Assembly (NCBI GenBank): GCA_036494545.1
Contig: DASXOB010000006.1
Coordinates: 248,001-312,000 of the forward strand
Length of the DNA stretch: 64,000 nt
Origin: JAICXG01 sp036494545
GTDB taxonomy: Bacteria; Verrucomicrobiota; Verrucomicrobiia; Chthoniobacterales; UBA10450
Reading direction: 5' to 3'
Part shown: piece by piece, positions 53,649-62,532 of the stretch
How positions within the stretch are numbered: the first letter of the stretch is position 1
How the letters are laid out: each line of letters opens with the position of its first letter
Program-made: the position numbers and the translations under genes
Notes under the pieces: generated by a model
Databases searched by the model: none
The model's input: only the letters and a program-made list of their open reading frames with translations
Told to the model about the DNA's origin: nothing

Positions 53649-55459
53649 CTCCCAATCTACACGCGCCACCCGAGCGTCGAACGCAATGGTTGAGCCGGCG
53701 CAGGCCATTTGTCGCCGCATTCCTCTTATTAATTCTCGCGCTCGCAATTTATGCATCGGCCTTACGTGATGGGTTCGTTTGGGATGACGAGGCGCTGGTC
53801 CTGCGCGATCCGCTTATTCGAAGTTGGCGGCTGATTTGGGAGGGGTTCCAGCACTTCCTTTTCACCGACGCGACCGCTTCCGATTTTTACCGGCCGCTGC
53901 AACGGCTCAGTTACACCCTCGATTACGCGGTGTTTTTCCTTTCGCCATTTGGCTATCATCTCTTCAGCATCTTGTGGCACGCGGCAGCGGCGATTGCGTT
54001 CTTCTTTTTCGCCGAGGAATTTCTCGCTCGATGTCGCGTGGACAGCGAAAGGCGACTGAAGACGGCATTTATCGCGGCACTTATCTGGGTCGTTCATCCG
54101 GTGCAAAGCTCGGCCGTGATTTATGTCGCGGGTCGAGCTGATCCGATGGCAGCGACCTTCGGTTTCCTGGGGCTTCGTTTTGGCCTTTGGCTGTGGCGCA
54201 CAAGAGGAAACTGGAAATGGGCCTATGGGTTTGCGGCGGGCTTATGTTTTCTTGCCAGCGCGTTGAGCAAGGAAATTGGCCTGATCTTTCCGTTCGTTTG
54301 GATCGTGCTTGCCCTGACGGAACGGAAACGCGGGCCATTGTTAGGCGCGGCCGGCCTAACGATTGCCGTTTCGATTGCCTATCTCAGTTTGCGGCTCCCG
54401 GCAGAGCATATCGCGCCGCCGCCACAACCGGTAACGCCGTTACTCGTTAGGCCGATTGTCACCGCACGCGCGGTTTCGGAGTATGCCGGCCTAATTGTTT
54501 TCCCGTGGCGTTTGCACATGGAACGTGACGTCGAGACGCACCCGTTCGGCTTTTCGCGCGAAAGTTTGAACACTGCGGCATGGCGTGAATTGCAGACCCT
54601 CCTTGGCTTGATGCTCATTGCGGCTCTTCTTTGCGCGCTTTGGCGGGCTCGCCGTCATCGTGCCATTTTTGTTCCGCTCCTCCTCGCGATCATTTGTTAC
54701 CTGCCGGTGAGCGGATTGCTTTCGCTCAACGCCACCGTGGCAGAACACTGGCTTTACCTGCCGAGCGCTTTCCTTTTTCTTTTCGGAGTCGAGGCAGCGG
54801 GTTCGTTAGGCTCGAGACGAGTCTGTGTCTGCCTAACGATTTGGTTATTGTTTCTTTCCGCGCGCACCTTCGTTCGTGCCTTCGATTGGAAAGACCAGCG
54901 CACCTTGCTCACCCGCACGATCAAGCAGGGTGGCGATTCCGCACGAATGCTTATTAATCTCGGCGGGCTGGAACTGAGCGAGGGAAGTCTGGCGGCCGCT
55001 CGCCAGGCCTTGCAGCGTGCGCTGGAAAAGGAACCAAACAACCCGCTGGCGCAGCTCAATCTTGCTGCGGTAAAAATGAAAGAGCGCGACTTCGCCGGCT
55101 CGCGCGCGCTGCTGGCGAAGGTGACTGACCCGCCGGAACTGCGGGCGCGGGCCGAGGAGAGCCTGGCGGTGCTGGAAAACCGTGAAACCGGCCAAGTGAA
55201 TTTGATGCGCCTGCGCCTTGCTGCGCGTCTCGGTCCGCCGAACTGGTCGATCGAACAACGTTATATCAAGGCGCTGAGCGATTGTGGTCGTCCCGATCGT
55301 GCGATTACGGAATTGAAAACCTGTCTCACTGTCGCGCCTTATCGCGCAGAGAGCTGGCTAATGATGAGCGAGTTGCTGCGAAAAATTGGCCGGCCTAACG
55401 AAGCGGCGGTTGCCCTCGCGGAGGCGGAAGCGAACGACGTCCACCTGCACGATCGATGA
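53615..55459 (+). CDS. TPR-containing integral membrane protein (TMTC/glycosyltransferase-like)
   Basis: 614 residues. About ten hydrophobic segments fill residues 30-430. The first loop holds RDGFVWDDEALVLRDPLI, and later HPVQSSAVIYVAGRADPM, matching the acidic-loop membrane domain of TMTC/PMT-like glycosyltransferases. A soluble C-terminal part (about 440-610) has TPR-like helices (ARMLINLGGLELSEGSLAAA, LEKEPNNPLAQLNLAAVKM). Possible role: protein or lipid mannosyl-type transfer at the periplasmic face. Six exact repeat copies fall between 54354 and 55401, the densest cluster in one gene along with its neighbours. Confidence 0.78.
   Translation: MPIELLEAPATSPNLHAPPERRTQWLSRRRPFVAAFLLLILALAIYASALRDGFVWDDEALVLRDPLIRSWRLIWEGFQHFLFTDATASDFYRPLQRLSYTLDYAVFFLSPFGYHLFSILWHAAAAIAFFFFAEEFLARCRVDSERRLKTAFIAALIWVVHPVQSSAVIYVAGRADPMAATFGFLGLRFGLWLWRTRGNWKWAYGFAAGLCFLASALSKEIGLIFPFVWIVLALTERKRGPLLGAAGLTIAVSIAYLSLRLPAEHIAPPPQPVTPLLVRPIVTARAVSEYAGLIVFPWRLHMERDVETHPFGFSRESLNTAAWRELQTLLGLMLIAALLCALWRARRHRAIFVPLLLAIICYLPVSGLLSLNATVAEHWLYLPSAFLFLFGVEAAGSLGSRRVCVCLTIWLLFLSARTFVRAFDWKDQRTLLTRTIKQGGDSARMLINLGGLELSEGSLAAARQALQRALEKEPNNPLAQLNLAAVKMKERDFAGSRALLAKVTDPPELRARAEESLAVLENRETGQVNLMRLRLAARLGPPNWSIEQRYIKALSDCGRPDRAITELKTCLTVAPYRAESWLMMSELLRKIGRPNEAAVALAEAEANDVHLHDR
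54803..54839. repeat. Inverted pair of the 9-mer, hairpin-forming
   Basis: TCGTTAGGC (54803-54811) and GCCTAACGA (54831-54839) are perfect inverted arms with a 19-nt spacer, inside the TPR membrane protein gene. A similar head-to-head pair, with one arm one base off, is at 54339-54362 with seven bases between the GTTAGGC/GCCTAAC arms. Confidence 0.85.
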
Positions 55460-55770
55460 GCCGCGCACGAGGCATTACGTCCAGTTGGCCGCCGGATAAC
55501 GAAGCCTTGTTGATGTTGAGAATCCTCCCATTTGCGCTCGGCATTTTCTTCGCCGGCGCTATGTCGTTACGCGCGCAGTCGCCTATCGAAACCAGCCCCC
55601 TCCCGAGCCCGAGTATTCCGGCCGGTCCGCGGTCGACGGCTACCGTCACACCTCTCCAGGCGACTCCGCAATCGACCAACACCGTCACGCCGTTGCCGAG
55701 CGCGTCGCTTGCCGGAACGCAGCCGCGCACCACCAACACGGTCGCGCCCAGCCCGAGTCCGGGCCCGTAG
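55456..55770 (+). CDS. Small exported proline/threonine-rich protein
   Basis: 104 residues. ATG 55456 overlaps the preceding stop (ATGA), while ATG 55513 would start directly at a good signal peptide (MLRILPFALGIFFAGAMSLR, cleavage near RAQ). The mature chain is low-complexity with repeated TVTPLQATPQSTNTVTPLPS-like runs and ends PSPSPGP. Such chains are usually disordered wall or periplasm spacers. No family recognised. It probably shares the transcript of the TPR protein. Confidence 0.5.
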   Translation: MSRARGITSSWPPDNEALLMLRILPFALGIFFAGAMSLRAQSPIETSPLPSPSIPAGPRSTATVTPLQATPQSTNTVTPLPSASLAGTQPRTTNTVAPSPSPGP

Positions 55771-55778
55771 CCGGTTCC

Positions 55779-57035
55779 TTAGGCAGGGGTCGCTCTTTCC
55801 ACCGCCGAGGAGTCGTTAGGCAAGAATTTCATTCCCGAGAACCAGATCAAACCCGAGACCAGCATCACGCCGGTGACGAAGAGAAACGCGATGCGAATGT
55901 TCGTATGCCCGCCGACGAAACCGATCGACGGAAAGGCGAGCAGATCGCCCAGGATGTGAATGACAAAAATGTTGAGCGCGAAAGCCATCGCGCGCACCGC
56001 CGGAAGAGAGACGTTGGCGATGGCGGTGTTCGACGGCCCGGTGTTGAGAAAGAGACAAAAAATGGCGAGAAACATCGCGACCCACGCGGCCGGAAACGGC
56101 AGGTAAAGCCCGGCGATGAAGATCGGGCAAGCGACGATCATTCCCGCGCCGGAAACCAAAAAATCCGCGCTCGGAATTTTCGGTCGCAACCGGTCGGCCA
56201 GCCAGCCGCCGATCAGGGTCGAAGTCAGCCCCGCGACGACGAGGATTGCGCCGAAGAGCGTCTTGCCGGCAGCCGGCGGCTGGCCACGGAAGCGAAGATA
56301 TTCCGCGACCCAGAAACCGATTCCGGCGACGGCAAACGTCATCGTCGCCTGCGCCAAAGTGTTGATCGTAAACGAGCGGATCCGAAAGAGCCCGAGATAA
56401 TCGGCGACGCGAATGCGGCTGGCGGCTGCGCGGCGCTCTCGAGAACGCTCCGGGTCGCTTCGGAAAAAGCAGAGCAGAGCCAGGATCAATCCCGGCGGCA
56501 CGACGAAATAGAAGGCCCAGCGCCAGCCGTAGTGCGCTCCGATTTGACCACCGAGAATATAACCAAGCGCGCTCCCAACCGGGATGGCGGAACAAAAAAT
56601 CGCGAGGATGCGTCCGCGTTTTTCGATCGGGAAAAGATCGGCCAGAATTGTGGGCGCGGCCGGCCCGTAACCGCCTTCGCCGATTCCGACGAGAATGCGG
56701 GTGATGAGCAAAGCGGTGAAGCTGCCCGCGAGGCCGGTCGCGCCGGTGGCCAGACTCCAGAGGGTGAGGGCGCAGCCGACAACGAGCCAGCGCGAAAAGC
56801 GATCGGAGAGCCAGCCGAGAAGCGGCGCGCTCACCATGTAAGTGACAAGAAAAGCGTCGGCCAGAAGGCCGGTCGCGGTCATCGCGTTCGGGGCGTTAGG
56901 CGCAAAGAAGGTCGCGCGGATTTCCGGTTCAACCGCCGCGAGGACCTGGCGATCGATGTAGTTAAAAAGATTAATCGCGAGGAGCAACGCGAGCGCACTG
57001 TAGGCACCCGGCTTGGCTAGCGAATCATTCTTCAT
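55779..57035 (-). CDS. MFS transporter, Spinster-like
   Basis: 418 residues with 12 predicted membrane segments. The N-terminus NLFNYIDRQVLAAVEPEIR, the first-loop motif GWLSDRFSRWLVVG and ITRILVGIGEGGYGPAAPTI are typical of the Spinster (Spns) branch of MFS. Animal Spns proteins carry lysophospholipids or sphingosine-1-phosphate; bacterial substrates are mostly unknown. It diverges from a PlsC/acyl-ACP-synthetase fusion with only 50 bp between starts, which suggests lysophospholipid uptake by analogy to LplT-Aas. One repeat copy is at 55813-55821. Confidence 0.88.
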   Translation of the reverse strand: MKNDSLAKPGAYSALALLLAINLFNYIDRQVLAAVEPEIRATFFAPNAPNAMTATGLLADAFLVTYMVSAPLLGWLSDRFSRWLVVGCALTLWSLATGATGLAGSFTALLITRILVGIGEGGYGPAAPTILADLFPIEKRGRILAIFCSAIPVGSALGYILGGQIGAHYGWRWAFYFVVPPGLILALLCFFRSDPERSRERRAAASRIRVADYLGLFRIRSFTINTLAQATMTFAVAGIGFWVAEYLRFRGQPPAAGKTLFGAILVVAGLTSTLIGGWLADRLRPKIPSADFLVSGAGMIVACPIFIAGLYLPFPAAWVAMFLAIFCLFLNTGPSNTAIANVSLPAVRAMAFALNIFVIHILGDLLAFPSIGFVGGHTNIRIAFLFVTGVMLVSGLIWFSGMKFLPNDSSAVERATPA

Positions 57036-57085
57036 GGGATTTGCCGATTGCAGTAGTCGCTGGCGGGATTGTAAATCATAAACGG

Positions 57086-59290
57086 ATGCCCGCGATTTCC
57101 GACGCCGAGCGCGCCCTGCGTTTCATTTCTTTGCCGCTGGCGCGCGCGATTTACCGCGTCGAAGCGGTCGGCTTGGAACGGCTACCACGGGGCGGATTTC
57201 TCCTCTTGCCTAACCACATTACGTGGGTGGACGCGATCATTCTGCTCATCGCTTGTCCACGACCGATCCGCTTCATGATTGCGGAGGAGTTTTATCGCAA
57301 TCCTTATCTGCATTGGGTCCTCCATCTGACGCGGTCGATACCCATTACTTCGCGGCGTGCCAAGGATGCGATGCGTTTGGCCGCGGAAATGATTCGCGAC
57401 GGCGAAATCGTTTGTGTTTTTCCGGAAGGCGAACTGACGCGCTCTGGGGTGCTGGGTACTTTGCGCCGTGGCTACGAATTGATTGCCCGCCGCGCGGAAG
57501 CACCGGTTGTACCGGTATGGCTCGACCAGCTTTGGGGCTCTATATTCTCCTACCAGGGTGGACGGTTTTTTCGTAAATGGCCGCGCCATATCCCTTACCC
57601 GGCGGTGGTCGAATTTGGAGCGCCGCTCTCGCCTAACGACGCCAATATCGCAACGGTGCGGGAGCAACTCTTGAAACTGGGCGAGAGCTGTTTCAGCCGA
57701 CGGCGTGTGTTGCGCCAATCGTTAGGCGTGACCGTCCTGCGGGGTCTGTCGCGGCATCCGTTTCGTACCGCGGTGATCGATGGCCTGGACGGCTCGACGC
57801 TCAGTCGCAGCAAGTTGTTGGGTGCGGCCGCCGCACTCAGTCGATACCTGCGGCGTCACTGCGCAGAGACGCGAATCGGCATCGTGCTGCCGGCGAGCAA
57901 AGGCGGGGTGGTAGCGAACCTCGCAGTGGTACTCGCAGGCAAAGTGCCAACAGGACTGAACTTCACCACCGGACGCGATGCCCTTTCACGAGCAATGGAA
58001 ATTGCCGGCCTAACGACGACGATATCCGCCCATGCCTTCGCCAAACGACTGGCCGATTTCCCGTGGCCGCAAAAAACCATTCAACTCGACGAGCTTTTGC
58101 CGACGATGAAGGGGCAAATCTTTCTCTGGTGGATGGCAGCGCTCCTCTGTCCGACGCGCATCCTCATTCGTTGGCTGCAAATACCTAACGAAGGCGATCA
58201 CGAGGAGGCAGTGCTGCTTTTCACCAGTGGGAGTTCGGGCGACCCCAAGGGTGTCGTCCTTAGCCATCGCAACATCGTGGGCAATGTGGCGCAGTTTCGG
58301 GTCGTGCTCGACGCGACGCGCGAGGATCTCATTCTGGCCTCGTTGCCCTTCTTTCATAGCTTCGGTTGTACGGTCACGCTCTGGTTCCCGCTTATTGAGG
58401 GTGTGCGAATTGTCACTTATCCGAATCCGCTCGAGGCAGGGAAATGCGCGGAGCTGATATCCAAATACTGCGCCACCATTGTCCTGGCAGCGCCGACATT
58501 TTTGCGCGGCTATTTACGCAAGGCGGATCGCAAGCAATACAGGAGCGTGCGCCTAACGATCACTGGCGCGGAGAAATTGCCGCGCAGTCTGGCCGAGGCT
58601 TTCGAGGAGCATCTCGGTAAACCAGTCTTTGAAGGTTATGGTCTAACGGAGACCTCGCCGGTCGTGAGCGTCAACTTGCCGGACCCAAAAGCATCTCAAC
58701 CGGGCGAGACCGTGCAACCCTTGAATCGTCCCGGCTCCGTCGGGAAAATGGTTCCTGGCATGGCGGCGGAAATCCGGGATTCGGAAACAGGAGAGAGACT
58801 TTCCTTACACGACTCCGGCATGCTTTGGTTGCGCGGTCCGAACATTTTCGAAGGCTACCTCAATGACGAGGCGCGGACTGCCGAAGTGCTGCACGATGGC
58901 TGGCTGAGGACGGGCGACCTCGGGCGCTTTGACGAGGATGGATTTCTCTTTATCGAAGGCCGGCTCTCCCGTTTCTCGAAGATCGGAGGTGAGATGGTTC
59001 CGCACGAGACGGTCGAGCATAAAATTCAGCAGGCGCTGGGGCTCTCGAGCGAAGGGGAGAGATCGATCGCGATTTCTTCCGCGAGCGATCCGCAAAAAGG
59101 CGAAGTGCTCGTGCTGCTGAGCACGATCGAGATCGACCAGGCGAAGTTGCGCGCCCAGCTACAAGAGGCTGGCGTGCCCAACCTGTGGATTCCCAGAACG
59201 ATTGCGCGTGTCGAACAGGTTCCTGTCCTGGCCACCGGAAAGCTGGATTTGCGCAGGTGCGCCGAGTTAGCGGCGGCTGCTGTTCGCTAG
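57086..59290 (+). CDS. Aas-like fusion: PlsC acyltransferase and AMP-forming acyl synthetase
   Basis: 734 residues. The N-terminal acyltransferase (about 30-210) has the HX4D box in LPNHITWVDAIILL, FPEGELTRSG and PVVPVWLDQLWG. The C-terminal adenylate-forming domain (about 230-730) has LLFTSGSSGDPKGVVLSHRN, FEGYGLTETSPVVSVN, GWLRTGDLGRFDEDG and the C-terminal lysine in LATGKLDLRR. The arrangement is that of E. coli Aas, which reacylates lysophosphatidylethanolamine using acyl-ACP it activates itself. An upstream TTG at 57041 is in frame, but ATG 57086 precedes the homologous part. Four exact repeat copies lie in the gene. Confidence 0.9.
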   Translation: MPAISDAERALRFISLPLARAIYRVEAVGLERLPRGGFLLLPNHITWVDAIILLIACPRPIRFMIAEEFYRNPYLHWVLHLTRSIPITSRRAKDAMRLAAEMIRDGEIVCVFPEGELTRSGVLGTLRRGYELIARRAEAPVVPVWLDQLWGSIFSYQGGRFFRKWPRHIPYPAVVEFGAPLSPNDANIATVREQLLKLGESCFSRRRVLRQSLGVTVLRGLSRHPFRTAVIDGLDGSTLSRSKLLGAAAALSRYLRRHCAETRIGIVLPASKGGVVANLAVVLAGKVPTGLNFTTGRDALSRAMEIAGLTTTISAHAFAKRLADFPWPQKTIQLDELLPTMKGQIFLWWMAALLCPTRILIRWLQIPNEGDHEEAVLLFTSGSSGDPKGVVLSHRNIVGNVAQFRVVLDATREDLILASLPFFHSFGCTVTLWFPLIEGVRIVTYPNPLEAGKCAELISKYCATIVLAAPTFLRGYLRKADRKQYRSVRLTITGAEKLPRSLAEAFEEHLGKPVFEGYGLTETSPVVSVNLPDPKASQPGETVQPLNRPGSVGKMVPGMAAEIRDSETGERLSLHDSGMLWLRGPNIFEGYLNDEARTAEVLHDGWLRTGDLGRFDEDGFLFIEGRLSRFSKIGGEMVPHETVEHKIQQALGLSSEGERSIAISSASDPQKGEVLVLLSTIEIDQAKLRAQLQEAGVPNLWIPRTIARVEQVPVLATGKLDLRRCAELAAAAVR

Positions 59291-59380
59291 TTTAGGCTGT
59301 TAGCATGGAATGGTTTGTTTACCGCGGATCGATGCTGTGGCTGGTCAACAAATCCCGGCCTCGCTCAAATCCTTTACTCG

Positions 59381-62300
59381 TTAGGCGTCGGCGAACTCTG
59401 GTTCCAGATCGCGGAGGGGTGGCTCAACTTCGCCCTCTGCGTCTTCCATGTTCTCGTTATGCGTGCGCGCGAGCAGGACGTAAAGCGAGGGCACGATAAA
59501 GAGAGTGAAGACCGTGCCGATGCTCATTCCGCCCACAAGCACGAGACCGATGGAATTGCGCGCAGCCGCTCCAGCGCCAGTGACAAGGGTGAGGGGAAAA
59601 TGGCCGGCCACAGTCGCGACTGTTGTCATCATGATGGGGCGCAAACGAATTCGCGCCGCCTGGGCGACTGCGGCAACCTTATCGAGACCCTGTTGCTGCA
59701 ACTGGTTCGCAAACTGGACGATCAGGATTCCGTTCTTCGAGACCAAACCGACAAGTGTCACGAGCCCGACCTGCGAATAGATATTGAAGGAAGTAGTCCA
59801 GCCGTCGGTGAAGAAATGTCCGAAGGGCATTCTTAGGAACATGAAGATGCCGGCGCCAAACATCGCCAGCGGCACGGAACCAAGCAGAATGATGAAAGGG
59901 TCGCGGAAGCTGTTGAATTGGGCGGCGAGGACGAGAAAGATCAGCGCGAGCGACAGAGCAAAAACGCTCAGGAACTTACTGCCTTCCGTTCTCAGTTGGC
60001 GCGACTCCCCGGTATAATCAATCGCGTAACCCGACGGCAAAACCTGGTGCGCCTCGTTTTCGAGAAACTTGAGTGCGCCGTCGATCGAGGTTGCCGGCAC
60101 GCCGCTGATCGTTACCGCGTTTAGCTGCTGCATGCGGTTGAGCGAACGCGCGACGGTCGTGTGTTTGATGGTCGCGATCGTGCTTAGCGACACGAGCTGA
60201 TTGTTTGGCCCGGTAACGTAAATGTTTTTCAGTTGCTCGGGATTCAAGCGGTCGATGCGTTTGATCTGCGGGATAACCTTGTAGCTCAGGCCCTCCATGT
60301 TGAAGCGATTGACAAAATTGCCCCCAATGCTCGCTGAGAGATCAGCACCGACCTGCTGCATATCGAGTCCCATGGCGGCAGCTTTGTCGTGATCAAAAAC
60401 GATCTGCGCCTGCGGCTGATCGATTTTCGTGTCGATGTCTCCGAACTGGAAGATGTGCTGCGCCATCGCCTTCTGAAAAATCTGTTTCGCGAAGTCCAGA
60501 ATCCGCTCCTGATCCGCAGTCGAAGCGATAACGAAACTGACCGGGAAGTTATCAGAGCCGGGTAGCGCAGCCGGCATGATGGGGAACATTTGAATGCCCG
60601 GAATCGCGCCGAGTTTCTGCTGTACGACAGGCAGATATTCTTTTGTCGGCGTCTTACGTTCGCCCCACGGCTTCAAGACCATTCCGCCGAAACCGCTGTC
60701 CGGAAAAGTGAGCTGAAAGGTGAAGCGTGTGTCCTTAATGTCTTTAAATACTTTACCGGCCGCGTCGGCATAACGAATCGTGTCGTCGATGGTCGCGTTG
60801 GCCGGCGCGGTGATGATGCCGAAGATGACGCCCTGATCTTCAACCGGTGCCAACTCTTTCACGCCAACCTTGGGAATGGCCATGAACATGAGGACCGCAA
60901 TCAGCGAAATGCCGGCCCAAACGGCATAGACCGCCGGACGCGCCGCCAAAGTGCGGTCAAGATGACTGCCGTACCATTCGCGAAAACGGTCGAACGTGCG
61001 GTTAACCAGTCCACTAAATCCGTGGTCGCCGTGCTCGGCGCGCAGGAGGTAGGCTGACATCATCGGCGAAAGCACCAGTGCAACCACGCCGGAAATGAAG
61101 ACCGCACCGGCGAGGGTGAGCGCAAACTCGCGGAAAAGGGCGCCAGTCAATCCGCCCTGAAGTGCAATCGGCGTGTAAACCGCCGCTAGCGTGACCGTCA
61201 TGGCGATAATTGGCCCGATCAGTTCGCGCGCGCCGACCAGCGCCGCATTCATGCGCGTCATGCCTTCGCGCATGTGGCGCTCGATGTTCTCGACGACCAC
61301 AATTGCGTCGTCGACTACAAGACCGACCGAGAGCACGATCGCGAGCAAGGTCAGCAGGTTGAGCGTGAAGCCGAAAACCTGCATGAGGAAGAGTGCACCG
61401 ATGAGCGAAATCGGAATCGCGACTATCGGCACGATGACTGAACGGAGCGATCCGAGGAAAAGGAAGATGACGATCATCACGATGAGCAGAGTGTCGATCA
61501 GCGTCTTTACGACTTCGTGGATGGCGTCGTTAATGTAAGCGGTCGCGTCATAGGCGACGTCGGCGTTCATGCCGGTGGGCAGTTCCTTTTTGATCTGCTC
61601 CATCTCCGTCCGAACGCGCTTGATCACCTCGACCGAGTTGGCGTTCGGCAGAACCCAGATCCCCATGAAAACGGCTTTTTGTCCGGAGAATCGAACCTCG
61701 GTGTTGTAATCCTCCGCCCCGAGAACAACGTCGGCAATATCGCCCAGCCTAACGAGTGTGCCTTTGTCCTGCTTAACGACCAGCTTCTTAAACTGATCGG
61801 CTGTGTGCAGGTCGGTGTTCGCGGTCAGGTTCACTTGAAGAAGCGAACCCTTGGTGCTGCCGACCGCGGCCAGATAATTGTTTCGCGAAAGCGCGCTCCG
61901 AATATCGGCAGGCCTGACATTTAGTGCGGCCATTCGCTCCGGCTTCACCCATATGCGCATCGCAAACGTCCGGCCACCGAGAATATCCGCCCTTTGCACG
62001 CCACTGATCGCGGTCAAGCGCGGCTGAACCAGGCGCACAAGATAATCGGTGACCTCGTTAGGCTGAAGAATGTCCGAGGTAAAACTGAGATACGCGGAAG
62101 CGAATTGGGAATCAGCCGATTGGATCGCGATCACCGGGATTTCAGCCTCGGGTGGCAGATCCTGCCGAATTGCGTCTACCCGCGAGCTGATATCGGAGAG
62201 CGCCTTGTTCGCGTCGTAATTTAGCTTCAGCCGAATGGTGATCGTCGAGACGCCCTGTTTGCTCTGGGATTGGATGTAATCAATTCCATCCGCCGCCGCG

Positions 62301-62515
62301 ATCGCGCGCTCCAGGTGCGTAGTAATGAATCCCCTAACGAGCTCGGCATCAGCTCCAACGTAGACGGTTGTGACGCTGATCGAAGCGATGTCGCTGCGTG
62401 GATATTGCCGGACGCTGATCGTCTTCCACGCCTGAATGCCGGCAATGAGAATGACAAAACTCACCACCAGCGCCAAAACTGGGCGCTTGATGAAAAGATC
62501 AGTAAAGGCCTTCAT
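59381..62515 (-). CDS. RND (HAE1/AcrB-type) multidrug efflux transporter
   Basis: 1044 residues, full length. Twelve membrane segments and two periplasmic loops. The proton-relay Asp pair is in VGLVVDDAIVVVENIERHM, with KAFTDLFIKRPVLALVVSFV at the N-terminus and LVGLVSKNGILIVQFANQLQ in the second half. It forms the inner-membrane pump of a tripartite efflux system. The adaptor gene is 17 bp upstream and a TetR regulator precedes that, giving a tetR-mfp-rnd operon. No TolC-like outer-membrane gene is seen in the window. The TAA stop lies in a TCGTTAGGC copy (59378-59386). Confidence 0.95.
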   Translation of the reverse strand: MKAFTDLFIKRPVLALVVSFVILIAGIQAWKTISVRQYPRSDIASISVTTVYVGADAELVRGFITTHLERAIAAADGIDYIQSQSKQGVSTITIRLKLNYDANKALSDISSRVDAIRQDLPPEAEIPVIAIQSADSQFASAYLSFTSDILQPNEVTDYLVRLVQPRLTAISGVQRADILGGRTFAMRIWVKPERMAALNVRPADIRSALSRNNYLAAVGSTKGSLLQVNLTANTDLHTADQFKKLVVKQDKGTLVRLGDIADVVLGAEDYNTEVRFSGQKAVFMGIWVLPNANSVEVIKRVRTEMEQIKKELPTGMNADVAYDATAYINDAIHEVVKTLIDTLLIVMIVIFLFLGSLRSVIVPIVAIPISLIGALFLMQVFGFTLNLLTLLAIVLSVGLVVDDAIVVVENIERHMREGMTRMNAALVGARELIGPIIAMTVTLAAVYTPIALQGGLTGALFREFALTLAGAVFISGVVALVLSPMMSAYLLRAEHGDHGFSGLVNRTFDRFREWYGSHLDRTLAARPAVYAVWAGISLIAVLMFMAIPKVGVKELAPVEDQGVIFGIITAPANATIDDTIRYADAAGKVFKDIKDTRFTFQLTFPDSGFGGMVLKPWGERKTPTKEYLPVVQQKLGAIPGIQMFPIMPAALPGSDNFPVSFVIASTADQERILDFAKQIFQKAMAQHIFQFGDIDTKIDQPQAQIVFDHDKAAAMGLDMQQVGADLSASIGGNFVNRFNMEGLSYKVIPQIKRIDRLNPEQLKNIYVTGPNNQLVSLSTIATIKHTTVARSLNRMQQLNAVTISGVPATSIDGALKFLENEAHQVLPSGYAIDYTGESRQLRTEGSKFLSVFALSLALIFLVLAAQFNSFRDPFIILLGSVPLAMFGAGIFMFLRMPFGHFFTDGWTTSFNIYSQVGLVTLVGLVSKNGILIVQFANQLQQQGLDKVAAVAQAARIRLRPIMMTTVATVAGHFPLTLVTGAGAAARNSIGLVLVGGMSIGTVFTLFIVPSLYVLLARTHNENMEDAEGEVEPPLRDLEPEFADA

Positions 62516-62532
62516 GGCGGTACGGACATCCG

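Noticed and set aside
55905..57020. 371-codon plus-strand open frame
   Set aside because: It is antisense to the Spinster-like MFS gene. The translation is almost all charged residues with no family pattern.
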